A DNA stretch of 64,000 nt from Trinickia dinghuensis. Lineage in GTDB: Bacteria; Pseudomonadota; Gammaproteobacteria; Burkholderiales; Burkholderiaceae. Below the pieces are notes generated by a model. The model searched no databases and was not told the DNA's origin. It saw only the letters and a program-made list of their open reading frames with translations. Position 1 is the stretch's first letter; each line of letters opens with the position of its first letter. Below are positions 24,022 to 33,153 of the stretch, one piece after another. The position numbers and the translations under genes are program-made. The DNA is taken from positions 62,001-126,000 of the forward strand of contig NZ_QRGA01000001.1 in assembly GCF_003367175.1 (NCBI RefSeq). The letters run 5' to 3'.

Positions 24022-25013
24022 CGAAGCGCAAGATCGCGTTCATGTTCGCGGGACAAGGCTCGCAGTACTACCAGATGGGCCGGGAACTGTACGAATCGAA
24101 TCCGACGTTCCGAATGAACATGGAGCACATGGACAGGCTCGTGCAGGCACAGCTCGGCACTTCCGTCATAGCGGTGCTCTACGGTCCCAACGGCAAGGCC
24201 GAGCCCTTCACCGACATCCGCTTCACGCATCCGGCGATCTTCATGGTCGAGTTCGCGCTCGCGCGGACGCTGATCGCACTCGGCGTCGAGCCCGACTGCA
24301 CGCTGGGCGCGAGCCTCGGCACCTTCGCCGCGTTGACCGTCGCACATTGCTGCCCGATGGAGGAAGCGCTCGCGGCCGTCGTCCGGCAAGCGCTCGCCAT
24401 CGAACGCCACGGCCCGCCGGGCGGCATGATCGCCGTGCTCGCGAAGCCGGCATTGTATGAGGCATCGCCCTATCTTCAAGCGCGTTCGGTCATCGGCGGC
24501 CGCAATTTCGCCTCGCACTTCGTGCTTTCGGCACCGCACGAGCATCTCGCGGATATCGAAGGCTTTCTGTTTCAGGCCGAGGTGCCGTTCCTGCGCATAC
24601 CGGCGCCCTACCCGTTCCATGGGCCTTGGATCGATCCGTTGCGCGCGGCGCTGCTCGAAGCGAGCGCGGGCACGCGGCCGCGGCTGTCGGGCATCCCCGT
24701 GTACTGCTGCGCGCAAGGCGGCGCGCTCGAGGCGATACCCGACGATTACCTGTGGCAAGTGGCACGAAAGGAGGTGGCCTTCTCGCGCGTCATTGCCGCG
24801 ATGGAGGCTTCCTGTCCGGTCGATTACGTCGATTGCAGCCCTTCGGGCACGCTGAGCACCTTCTTGAAATACTTGCTGCCCAAGCAGGCCGACTCTCGCG
24901 CATTCAGCGCCATGGTGCCGTTCGGCCGCGCAACGGAATGGCTCGCATCGGTCGTGGAGCAGTTGCAGCCCAATGGGCGCGGCGAGCAAAACATGCGCGG
25001 AGAAATTACGTAG
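24018..25013 (+). CDS. Discrete acyltransferase (malonyl-CoA:ACP transacylase-like, trans-AT type)
   Basis: Protein of 331 residues loading acyl units from CoA onto carrier proteins. It begins MFAGQGSQYYQMGRELY, the trans-acting AT signature. The nucleophile is S99 in GASLG (97-101) and the catalytic histidine H201 in YPFHGPW. Start is GTG at 24018 with GGAGATCG ahead and a 4-base overlap with the phosphopantetheinyl transferase gene. It is not fabD in context: no fabH, fabG or acpP is near. No ketosynthase or carrier protein lies in the window, so it presumably serves an assembly line elsewhere. Confidence 0.88.
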   Translation: MTKRKIAFMFAGQGSQYYQMGRELYESNPTFRMNMEHMDRLVQAQLGTSVIAVLYGPNGKAEPFTDIRFTHPAIFMVEFALARTLIALGVEPDCTLGASLGTFAALTVAHCCPMEEALAAVVRQALAIERHGPPGGMIAVLAKPALYEASPYLQARSVIGGRNFASHFVLSAPHEHLADIEGFLFQAEVPFLRIPAPYPFHGPWIDPLRAALLEASAGTRPRLSGIPVYCCAQGGALEAIPDDYLWQVARKEVAFSRVIAAMEASCPVDYVDCSPSGTLSTFLKYLLPKQADSRAFSAMVPFGRATEWLASVVEQLQPNGRGEQNMRGEIT

Positions 25014-25039
25014 ACGCACCCCGGGGACACGCGTTGCTT

Positions 25040-27124
25040 TCACGCGGCTACGCCGCTTCCGCGAACCGGCACCGTGAATTGAAACACGGCGCCGCGAGGC
25101 GTGTTGGGGCTCACCCACAGCTTTCCTCCATGCGCCTCGACGATCGACCGGCAAATCGACAACCCCATGCCCATCCCGCTCGCCTTCGACGTGTAAAACG
25201 GCTCGAACAGCTGCTCCACGTCGTCGGCCGCCACCCCCGGCCCCGAGTCGCACACGGAAACGGCAACTCCATCCTCGCCATGCTTGCCCGTGCCGATGGT
25301 CATATCGCGCGCGTGCTCCTCGCCCGCGCCCATCGCCTCGACCGCATTGAGGATCAGATTCAGCATCACCTGCTGGAGCGCGACACGATCGCCTTCGACG
25401 AAAGGCAGATCCTGCGCGAGCCGCATTTTGACGCAGACGCCGTTTCTCACGATCTCGCTGCGCATGAGTACGACGATCTCGCCGATCGCCTCGTTGATCT
25501 GCAGCCGCTGCATGACCGGCGGAGATTTTTTGACGAGGCCGTGAATGCGATTGATGACGTCGCTGGCGCGCTTCATGTCCTTGTCGATACGCTTCAATGC
25601 CTGCCGAACTTCGTCGAGATTGGGGGGCTGGGCCCGCAGCCAAAGCTGTCCCGCCTGAGCGTTGGTGGTGCTCGCCGCGATCGGCTGCTTGATCTCGTGG
25701 CTGATCGAGGCCATGAGCTGCCCCATCGTCGTCACGCGGTTCGCATGCGCAAGCGCGGTTTGAACCTCCCGGTAGCGCCGCTCGCTCTCGCGCAGCTCGG
25801 CCTGCTCGCGCTTGCGGTCCGTGATGTCGCGCGAGATGCCGAGCAGAAACTGCGGCTCGCCGCGCACGTCGAGGATCGGGATCTTCATCGTATGCACCCA
25901 CCGGGGCCCATGACGGGTAAGAACCGACTCCTCCGGAATGTTGACCATCTGCCGCGACTCGAGCACGTCGCGATCCTTGACGGCAAAGAATTCAGCTTCC
26001 TGCGCGGGAAACAGATCATAGACCGATTTGCCGAGCAGTTCCTCCCTGCGGTAGCCGAGCAGTTGCTCCCCCGCCTTGTTGAAGCGCACGAAGCGCAGGG
26101 TGGCCGCATCCTTGACGAAAATCGTGTCCGGGATGCTTTCGATGATGCTGTTCAGAAAGTGCTCGCTCGCCCGCGCGATTTCTTCGGCCTGCTGCCGGAT
26201 GGCGATCTCCGCCGTGCGGCCCGCGAGCGCCGTGCTCAGTTCGGCCGTGCGCTGCGCGACGCGCTCCTCGAGTTCGGCGTTCAGGGTCTTGAGCGCCTCC
26301 TCGGCTTGCTTGCGCTGGCGCCGATCCTCGAGGAACTGCTCGACCGCGCGCGCCATATCGGCGATCTCGTCGCGGCCGCGCACCGGCACGCTGGCCCGGT
26401 CGTCCGCATCGCCGTAGCGCAAGGCGAGGCTGACGCGGCGCAGCCGCCCCACGACATGGCGGCCGAAGAACACCTGGGCGATCAGCCAGGCCAGCAGCAG
26501 GCACACGGCCACTTCCCCCACGACCCACGCACGCGTGCGGTCCGACCGGTTGGCCAGGTTTTGAACGGCCTTGCGGTACTCGGCGGTCAAATGCTCGGAT
26601 TGCTGGCGGGCCGCCACGGCGAGCGCATTGGCCTGCCGATGCAGATCGTCGTCCAAGTTCGATAACCCCGCATCCGGCCGCGCCATGCTGCCCACGGCCA
26701 GCGCCGTCTCGCGCAGTTGCGCCTCGATGTTGATCGTATTGCGGAAACACTGACTCGATCGATGCAGCGCTAGCGTATCGACGCCGATATCTTCGCGCGT
26801 CGGCGTCGTCGAGGCCAACGCGTCGACCAAGCGGTCGAACGACGCCAGGTGATCGATGACCTGCCGTTGCGTGCCCCGCACGGCGGCGACGGTCGTGTCG
26901 CTCGAGAACTGCAGCGCCAGGCGTTCGATCGTCAGCGTTTGCTGCGCCAAATCCTGGGCGTCCTGCAGCCGCGCGAGCCGGTCTTCGGCCAACTGGCGCA
27001 GCGCGTGGGCCGAGCCGGTCAGCGAGTAGATCGTCGTGGCGCCGAGCACGACCGCCAACGCGGCCACACCGAATGCGCCGAGCGAGAATTGTGCGGTGAG
27101 CGACTGGGGAAGCGATAGTTTCAC
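25040..27124 (-). CDS. PAS-domain sensor histidine kinase
   Basis: Membrane histidine kinase of 694 residues. Order: membrane segment (about 12-35), periplasmic sensor region, second membrane segment (about 200-220), HAMP, coiled coil, PAS domain (about 320-435, with KAGEQLLGYRREELLGKSVYDLFP), then the phosphoacceptor H476 in SISHEIKQPIAA and the ATPase domain (N box LILNAVEAMG, G boxes DSGPGV and SGMGMGLSI). The start is a GTG whose TGA overlaps the stop of the upstream binding-protein gene (GTGA), so the periplasmic protein and kinase are made together; the former is probably its sensory partner. Confidence 0.92.
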   Translation of the reverse strand: MKLSLPQSLTAQFSLGAFGVAALAVVLGATTIYSLTGSAHALRQLAEDRLARLQDAQDLAQQTLTIERLALQFSSDTTVAAVRGTQRQVIDHLASFDRLVDALASTTPTREDIGVDTLALHRSSQCFRNTINIEAQLRETALAVGSMARPDAGLSNLDDDLHRQANALAVAARQQSEHLTAEYRKAVQNLANRSDRTRAWVVGEVAVCLLLAWLIAQVFFGRHVVGRLRRVSLALRYGDADDRASVPVRGRDEIADMARAVEQFLEDRRQRKQAEEALKTLNAELEERVAQRTAELSTALAGRTAEIAIRQQAEEIARASEHFLNSIIESIPDTIFVKDAATLRFVRFNKAGEQLLGYRREELLGKSVYDLFPAQEAEFFAVKDRDVLESRQMVNIPEESVLTRHGPRWVHTMKIPILDVRGEPQFLLGISRDITDRKREQAELRESERRYREVQTALAHANRVTTMGQLMASISHEIKQPIAASTTNAQAGQLWLRAQPPNLDEVRQALKRIDKDMKRASDVINRIHGLVKKSPPVMQRLQINEAIGEIVVLMRSEIVRNGVCVKMRLAQDLPFVEGDRVALQQVMLNLILNAVEAMGAGEEHARDMTIGTGKHGEDGVAVSVCDSGPGVAADDVEQLFEPFYTSKASGMGMGLSICRSIVEAHGGKLWVSPNTPRGAVFQFTVPVRGSGVAA

Positions 27125-28263
27125 GGACGTTGCCAGATGTGGCGATAAATATCGCGGTAGCCGTTGGCGGGATCGTAAAGCAGGCGATCGCCGCCGTCCG
27201 CGCCGACATTGCCGGCGGTGACGAGGTGGACGGGAAACACATAGTCCGTGACCGGCTGTCCGGCGAAGAGCCGGTTCATCTCGTCGATCAGCTGCCAGCC
27301 ATGCAGATTCAGCGGCTCGGCAACCGTGGCGGTCTGGAAGGTGCCGGTGCGGATGCGCAGAAAGGCGGACTCGCTGCCGTCTCCGGCGGAGAGCATGGAG
27401 AGGGCGCCGTTCGGCGTGCCGGCCTGCGTCAGAACCGGGACCGCGTAGTCGAAGTAGATGTCGTTGATCGCCAGCGCGTAGGTCCAGCGCTTACCGTACT
27501 GCGCGAGCAACGCGCGTGTCGTGCGCGGCATCGTTTCCTCGCTCCGCGAGATCGCCACGTCGCGCATCTCGAGCAGCGTGCAGCCGCTGCATGCGCGTAT
27601 GACCGCGGCCATTTCGTCGGCTTTGCCTTGCGCGACGCGATACCTCGAGTCGGTGAAAATGACGACGCCCGCGTGCCCGCCGGATTGCACGATGGCCGCC
27701 AGCGCCGTCACCCGAGCCACTTCGAGCGGATCGGTCGACACGTTCATCGCCACCGGCGTCCCCGGCACCGCCCCGGCCTTCGCGGCAACATGCCAGCCGA
27801 CGATCGGAATGCCGCGCGCGGCGAACGGCTCCAGCCCGGGCAGCAGCGAGTGCGCATCGCTGCCGACGATGACGAGCCCGTCCGGATTCCCCGCCAGCGC
27901 GCTGGCCAGCAGCTTCAGCCGCAGGTCGGGCGCGCCGACGTCGTCGAATATCTTCACGCTCCAGCCGGTGACCTTCGCCGCCTCCAGCACACCGTCGACG
28001 ACGCCAAGGATGCCGCCGTTGCGCAGATCCTCGGCGAAGACCGCGATATGCTTTCCCGGTTGCGCCCGCGGCCCGGTACGCGGCCCACTCCAGGGGGCCG
28101 CGGGTTGCTCCGCGGCGTCGACGACGCGCTGAGCCTCGGCCAGTTCGCGCGGCGAGGCTAAGGCCGTCACGCGCTGCACGGTGGCTTGCTCCGGATCGTG
28201 CGCCATGGCGTTCGGCGACATGCATGCAAAAAACCAGAGGCATGCCAAAAGGCTGCCCCTCAT
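27121..28263 (-). CDS. Periplasmic sugar-type binding protein, likely sensor partner of the kinase
   Basis: Secreted protein of 380 residues with a signal peptide (MRGSLLACLWFFACMSPNAMA) and a type I periplasmic-binding fold (HIAVFAEDLRNGGILGVVDG onward; PDGLVIVGSDAHSLLPGLE in the first lobe). No permease or ATPase genes are adjacent; the next gene is a histidine kinase whose start overlaps this gene's stop. This arrangement matches TorT-like or MglB-like proteins that present a ligand to a membrane kinase. The ATG at 28263 lies in the divergent promoter region shared with the response regulator. Ligand unknown. Confidence 0.82.
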   Translation of the reverse strand: MRGSLLACLWFFACMSPNAMAHDPEQATVQRVTALASPRELAEAQRVVDAAEQPAAPWSGPRTGPRAQPGKHIAVFAEDLRNGGILGVVDGVLEAAKVTGWSVKIFDDVGAPDLRLKLLASALAGNPDGLVIVGSDAHSLLPGLEPFAARGIPIVGWHVAAKAGAVPGTPVAMNVSTDPLEVARVTALAAIVQSGGHAGVVIFTDSRYRVAQGKADEMAAVIRACSGCTLLEMRDVAISRSEETMPRTTRALLAQYGKRWTYALAINDIYFDYAVPVLTQAGTPNGALSMLSAGDGSESAFLRIRTGTFQTATVAEPLNLHGWQLIDEMNRLFAGQPVTDYVFPVHLVTAGNVGADGGDRLLYDPANGYRDIYRHIWQRP

Positions 28264-28476
28264 GCCGCTCCCCTATGGCCCAGCCGGGGTCGATTTACCC
28301 GCATCGAAGACGAATCCAAACGGCTCGCAGGATGAGCCTGGAGTCACATACTAGCGCAGCGGACGTACCCTAATACACCGCTGCCCCACATTTCTTGCGC
28401 GTAAAATGGATTTTTGCAATGCTGACAGCTGACGCGCGCGTAAACCTCAGAGGGAAGCATTGGGAAGGGGCAAGGG

Positions 28477-29175
28477 ATGAGTCTGGTTTCCGATCAAACA
28501 CCGGCCGGCGGCGCGGCGCAGGAGCGGCGGCCGATCGTCTATGTCTTGGACGACGACGAATCGATGCGGCTGGCGCTGAGCAGCCTGTTCCGCTCGATCG
28601 GGCTGCATGTCGAAACGTTCGAATCGTCACAGACGTTCTTGTCGTTTCCGAAAGGCGAAACGCCGAGCTGCCTCGTGCTCGATGTGCGATTGCGCGGCGA
28701 AAGCGGGCTTGCGTTTCAGGAAGAGCTGGCGCGAAGCTGCTTGCGCATGCCGATCGTCTTCATCACGGGCCATGGCGACATCGCGATGACCGTGAAGGCG
28801 ATGAAAGCGGGCGCCGTCGACTTCCTCGCCAAGCCCTTTCGCGATCAGGACATGATCGACGCGGTATCGAACGCATTGACGCGGGACGCCGAGCGGCTCG
28901 CCGCCGAGCAATCGATCGCTTCTCTCTGTGCCGCCTACGATTTACTGACACCGCGCGAACGGGAGGTGATGGAGTTCGTGGTGACCGGCATGCTGAACAA
29001 GCAGATTGCGTCGGAACTCAATCTCAGCGAAATCACCGTGAAGATTCATCGCGGCCAGGTCATGAGAAAGATGGGCGCCCGCTCGGTGGCCGATCTCGTC
29101 AGAAAAGCGGAGGCGTTGCGCGCCAAGCCGCAGTTGTCCAAGCCCCACTTCATGGACGCCTCGAAGCAACGTTGA
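28477..29175 (+). CDS. FixJ/TodT-type response regulator
   Basis: Two-domain regulator of 232 residues. The receiver has the acidic pocket VYVLDDDES, phosphoacceptor D69 (CLVLDVRLRG), T in FITGHGD and K in LAKPFRD. The C-terminal LuxR-type helix-turn-helix starts LTPREREVMEFVVTGMLNKQIA (about 155-210). It is divergent from the binding-protein/kinase pair and is its natural phosphorylation target. AAGGGGCAAGGG precedes the ATG. Its 3' end overlaps the receiver-only gene on the other strand by 26 bp. Confidence 0.93.
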   Translation: MSLVSDQTPAGGAAQERRPIVYVLDDDESMRLALSSLFRSIGLHVETFESSQTFLSFPKGETPSCLVLDVRLRGESGLAFQEELARSCLRMPIVFITGHGDIAMTVKAMKAGAVDFLAKPFRDQDMIDAVSNALTRDAERLAAEQSIASLCAAYDLLTPREREVMEFVVTGMLNKQIASELNLSEITVKIHRGQVMRKMGARSVADLVRKAEALRAKPQLSKPHFMDASKQR

Positions 29176-29521
29176 GCCAATGCTCGATCGTGTGTGCGTC
29201 GAACGGCTTTTCGACGACGGCCAGAACCCCGCTCGCGCCGAGCTTCGCGCGTAATTCGGGAGTCGGAAACGCGGTGATGAAAATGACGGGCGTGGCGTAG
29301 CCGAGTTGCAGGAGGCGGTCGTACATGGCCGCGCCCGGCATGCCCGACATGCGATCGTCGGAAATCAAGCATGTGGTGTCGCCGATTTGCCCGGAAGCCA
29401 GAAAATCTTCGGCCGACGCGAACAAACGCGCCTCCCAGCCCAATGAGCGAACCAGGCTCGCAACGGCCAGACGGACGGCCTCGTCATCGTCGACGATCGA
29501 AACGGTTCGCCCCGCACCCAT
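29150..29521 (-). CDS. Receiver-only response regulator (CheY-like)
   Basis: Single receiver domain of 123 residues with SIVDDDEAV, likely phosphoacceptor D55 (CLISDDRMSG), the conserved threonine in FITAF and lysine in VEKPFD. There is no output domain. It converges with the FixJ-type gene with a 26-bp overlap of coding ends. It could act as a phosphate sink or second target of the neighbouring kinase, or feed a phosphorelay. The ATG at 29521 has GAGGAGTTCCG just upstream. Confidence 0.9.
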   Translation of the reverse strand: MGAGRTVSIVDDDEAVRLAVASLVRSLGWEARLFASAEDFLASGQIGDTTCLISDDRMSGMPGAAMYDRLLQLGYATPVIFITAFPTPELRAKLGASGVLAVVEKPFDAHTIEHWLNVASRRP

Positions 29522-30723
29522 ACGGAACTCCTCGCTGCGTCGAACAAGGCAGCGTTGATCAGGTCTAGATCCGGCACGTATTCATCATGAGAGTCTAGGA
29601 CGCCCGCTAGGGAGCGCCACTATACGGAAGGATGATCGGCTCATCCCCGCGTTGAAGGCCGATCAGCCCTTCGTAGGTTTGCGCGTTGCGTGCCGCTTTT
29701 ATATCGTGGAGATGTCACTGTCCCGCGCGACTGGCGAAGCCTCGATACGAAAACAAAAAAAAGCCGGCATCCAATCGTCTGCCCCTGATTTGCAAGACGT
29801 ATTTGATACTTTTTATCGAGACGCGCCATGTCGACCAAAGCTCAGCGCGGCAGCGCCCGCCATTATCGAAGCCGGCGGCGCGCCCCGTTCGCCGTCCTGC
29901 ACGGCCGCGGCCGGCCCGATTCCCTCACGCGGCGGATAACGCCTGTCGCACATATCCCGCTGATGTGCATGCTCTGCAACGGGCGCGCCGCCGATCGCAT
30001 CTCACTGCCGAAGGGTTGAAGCCGCGCACCTCGGGTCTACACGGATATACGCGCGTATGAGCGCGGCATGCCAAGGCGCGAGCACGGCGAACCATTCGTA
30101 GAATGGCCGTCGATGCAAAACAGTCTTACCTTTTACCCATGGCCGATGCGCGGCCATGCCGCACGCGACGAACGCCACGCGTGCGACGAGAAGATGCCTC
30201 GACGTGGGAATGATGGTTTTGCGCAGTGCGGATCGGTTCGAACCTCCGTGGCCCAAAGCAGCTCACAGGCGGTGAGGCGAGTCGATCGACGGGTAAGGCC
30301 ATGCCGAACGTTTTGAGTCATTGGATTCATGTTTCCACGCACGCCTATTACGAGTACACGTTCGTGCCGTGGTTGAACCGGAGCATCTTTCGCAGGACGG
30401 TCGATCTGAGCAACATTTGCATTCAGTGACGAGCGCCGGCGCTTCGGAAAAGAGGCCCGCCCTCGGCTTTCCCTTCCTTCCCCTTCCCCCGCCATGCCTG
30501 CGGCACGGCATCGTTTCAGCGCCACCGGGATAACGAGGCGCTGAAACTCCCATCAGCCGAGAACCTCCACTACCGCACTGAAGTTTTCGCGGCTCGCACC
30601 GATAACCAATAAGGAGACCCAAGCGCGGCCCCGCGCTCGGCGGTCTGGAACCGTATCCAGCCGACCGGCGCCGGCGTAAAGCGTGCTACTTCATTTTCGT
30701 ATATTCCGCCGCAATACTATTCG
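29522..30723. other. 1.2-kb stretch without a convincing gene
   Basis: No frame here has a family I recognise. The most plausible small frame is 30301-30429 on the plus strand (42 residues, MPNVLSHWIHVSTHAYY..., with AAGG four bases before the ATG), of unknown meaning. Other frames are arginine/proline-rich shadows. The stretch carries an 11-bp-stem inverted repeat at 30513-30547. It may hold the promoter of the GGDEF-EAL gene, a small RNA, or decayed sequence. Confidence 0.5.
30513..30547. repeat. Perfect 11-bp inverted repeat with 13-base loop
   Basis: GTTTCAGCGCC and GGCGCTGAAAC face each other across 13 bases, about 175 bp upstream of the GGDEF-EAL gene. There is no U tract on either strand, so it is more likely an operator, RNA structure or dispersed repeat than a terminator. 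Confidence 0.45.
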
Positions 30724-33153
30724 ATGATACCGGCTCTCTATACCGGCCTCGCGCGCACCGTTGGGCGGTGGCGGCAGCACTACCTCGGCATCGACCGTCG
30801 ACTTCCCATCACGACCTTGATGGTGGTCGCCGGGCTGGCTATGCTCGCATCCGGGGTCGGATACACCGTCACATGGCGCGCGCACTCGAACGCGCAACGC
30901 ATCCACGCCCTCCGAACCCGCAACGACATCGACAACCTGCAGGCCCTGTATCTGAGCGCCAACGCCGACTTCCTGGAAGGACTCGGCACCGCCCGCGTGG
31001 CATCGTACGCATGGCCGGTGCCGCGCGTCGGAGCGGCAGTCCGATGCTTCCGCCGGCTGCAGGCAAAGTACGCGAACGATCCCGAAGGCACGGCCGCCAT
31101 CCAACTGCTGCGGGACGAAACCGCGCGCTGGTCATGGCAGCTCGCGCAAATCGCCGTCAACGCCCGCCTTGCCGGCGGCCGCGCCTCCGTCGACAGCGTC
31201 AAACTCCTCGAAGCGAACCGATTGCTCGCGCAGATCGCCACTCAACTGGACGACCGCCGTCAGGTGCAGACCGAAATATTGCGGTCCGAATCCGACAGCG
31301 CCAACCAGCACATGGCGATCGAAGGCATCGTGCTCGCGCTGACCGGGATGGCCGCGTGCGTGCTGCTCGGCTACGCGTTTCTCGCCCACTACCGGGCAGG
31401 GCTTGCGCGGCAGCGGGTGCATCTGATCGAGGCCGAGAACGAACGCCGGTTCCGCGAGTACTTCGACAATCACCCGCTGCCGATGCTGATCTTCGATATC
31501 GACACGCTCGAGATCATCACGGCGAATCTCGCCGCCGAACCGCAGTACGGCTACAGCCGCAACGAGCTTTGCGCGCGGGACATGCCCTCGCTCTATGCGC
31601 CGGCCGACGTGCCGGCATTCCTGCATGACCTGCGCAGCCTGCGCGAAGCCGGCACCCTTAGCGGGGCCGCCGGCGTGTGCCGGCATCGGCGCGACAACGG
31701 CAGCACGCTCTACGTGGATCTGTCGTATCACCTGCTCACCTACGCGCGGCGCGAAGCGTGCTTCATCACCGCGATCGACGTCACGGAAAAGATCGAAGCG
31801 CGCAAGCGGCTGCTCGCGCAGGCTCGACGCGACGATCTGACCGGCCTGCCGAACCGCGTGACCCTACACGAGCTGGTCGATCAGGCGATCAGAGACCAGC
31901 GCGAGTTCGCGCTGCTGTTCATGGACATCGATCACTTCAAGGACGTCAACGACAGCCTGGGGCACGGCGCCGGAGACCGGCTGCTGCGCGAAGCCGCGCA
32001 GCGCCTTTCGCGCTGCGTCAGCGCGGGAGGGACGGTCACACGCTATGGCGGCGACGAGTTCGTGGCGATGTTGACGCGCCCCCATCAAGACGGACGGCTC
32101 ACCGCCTTGCTCGGGCACATCGGTCATGCCTTCGAGACCCCCGTGCAAATCGACGACATGCAGCTGCGCGTCCAGATGAGTATCGGCGTCGTGTGCTACC
32201 CCGAGGACGGGGCCGACGCCGAGGCCTTGCTGAAGCACGCGGACCTCGCGATGTATCAAGTCAAGACGCGCGGACGCAACGGCGTCGAGCGCTTCAAGCA
32301 GACCCTGGCATCGGCGGCCGATCAACGCATCGCGCTGTCGCGGCGATTGCGCGACGCCGTGGAGCACCATGCCTTCGAACTCGCATACCAGCCGCAAGTC
32401 GACGTGCGAAGCCACCGCGTGAGCGGCGTCGAGGCGCTGATCCGCTGGCGGGATCCGGAGTTCGGCTCGGTCAGTCCCGCCACCTTCATCCCGATTGCCG
32501 AGGAAAACGGCATGATCGGGCCGATGGGCGAATGGGTGCTGCGCACCGCCTGCGCGCAAGCAAGACAGTGGGAGCGAGATCTTCCCGGCATGCGGATGTC
32601 GGTCAACGTGTCGCCGCGCCAGCTCGCGCGCCCCGATTTCGCCGACACGGTACGCCGCGCGCTCGCCTCGTCCGAGCTTGCCCCGAACCTGCTCGAACTG
32701 GAGATCACCGAAGGCGCCCTCGTCGCGCCGGGCGCGCTGCCGACGCTGCGCGCACTGGGCGAGATCGGCGTCTCGATCGCGATCGACGATTTCGGCACGG
32801 GCTACTCGAGCCTGTCGTACCTGCGCACCTTCCATGCGGACCGGCTCAAGATCGACATGTCGTTCGTGCGCGGCATCGGTGCGAGCCGGGCGGACGAAGC
32901 GATCATCCGGGCGATCCTGGCGCTCGCGCGCAGCTTGGGCTTTCAGATCGTGGCGGAAGGCGTCGAACGGGGAGATCAGTTGGCATTCCTAACCCAATAC
33001 GGCTGCCCGGTCGTGCAAGGCTTCCTGTTCTCCGCGGCGTTGCCGGCCGAGCAAATTCCGCGCTGCGTCGCTAATCTGTCGAAGCTATCGCTGGAGCATG
33101 CTCGGCACTCGAACAAGACCGCTGCGCCGGAGCAGACTTCTCGAGCGATATGA
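30724..33153 (+). CDS. Dual GGDEF-EAL cyclic-di-GMP protein with membrane and PAS domains
   Basis: Inner-membrane signalling protein of 809 residues. Order: membrane segment (about 30-50), periplasmic region, second membrane segment (about 200-220), PAS (about 240-360), GGDEF with an intact active site (RYGGDEF, 440-446), EAL with an intact signature (E570-A571-L572 in VEALIRWRDPE), plus ITEGAL, IDDFGTGYSS and KIDMSFV of the phosphodiesterase site. Both catalytic halves look functional, so it could make or degrade cyclic di-GMP depending on the signal. Its last 83 bp overlap the convergent pqiC gene. No clear ribosome site is seen before the ATG at 30724. Confidence 0.93.
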   Translation: MIPALYTGLARTVGRWRQHYLGIDRRLPITTLMVVAGLAMLASGVGYTVTWRAHSNAQRIHALRTRNDIDNLQALYLSANADFLEGLGTARVASYAWPVPRVGAAVRCFRRLQAKYANDPEGTAAIQLLRDETARWSWQLAQIAVNARLAGGRASVDSVKLLEANRLLAQIATQLDDRRQVQTEILRSESDSANQHMAIEGIVLALTGMAACVLLGYAFLAHYRAGLARQRVHLIEAENERRFREYFDNHPLPMLIFDIDTLEIITANLAAEPQYGYSRNELCARDMPSLYAPADVPAFLHDLRSLREAGTLSGAAGVCRHRRDNGSTLYVDLSYHLLTYARREACFITAIDVTEKIEARKRLLAQARRDDLTGLPNRVTLHELVDQAIRDQREFALLFMDIDHFKDVNDSLGHGAGDRLLREAAQRLSRCVSAGGTVTRYGGDEFVAMLTRPHQDGRLTALLGHIGHAFETPVQIDDMQLRVQMSIGVVCYPEDGADAEALLKHADLAMYQVKTRGRNGVERFKQTLASAADQRIALSRRLRDAVEHHAFELAYQPQVDVRSHRVSGVEALIRWRDPEFGSVSPATFIPIAEENGMIGPMGEWVLRTACAQARQWERDLPGMRMSVNVSPRQLARPDFADTVRRALASSELAPNLLELEITEGALVAPGALPTLRALGEIGVSIAIDDFGTGYSSLSYLRTFHADRLKIDMSFVRGIGASRADEAIIRAILALARSLGFQIVAEGVERGDQLAFLTQYGCPVVQGFLFSAALPAEQIPRCVANLSKLSLEHARHSNKTAAPEQTSRAI

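Noticed and set aside
24626-26665. Plus-strand open frame of nearly 680 codons across the acyltransferase and histidine kinase
   Set aside because: It crosses two real genes in other frames, lacks a ribosome site and has shadow composition; the kinase motifs are on the minus strand.
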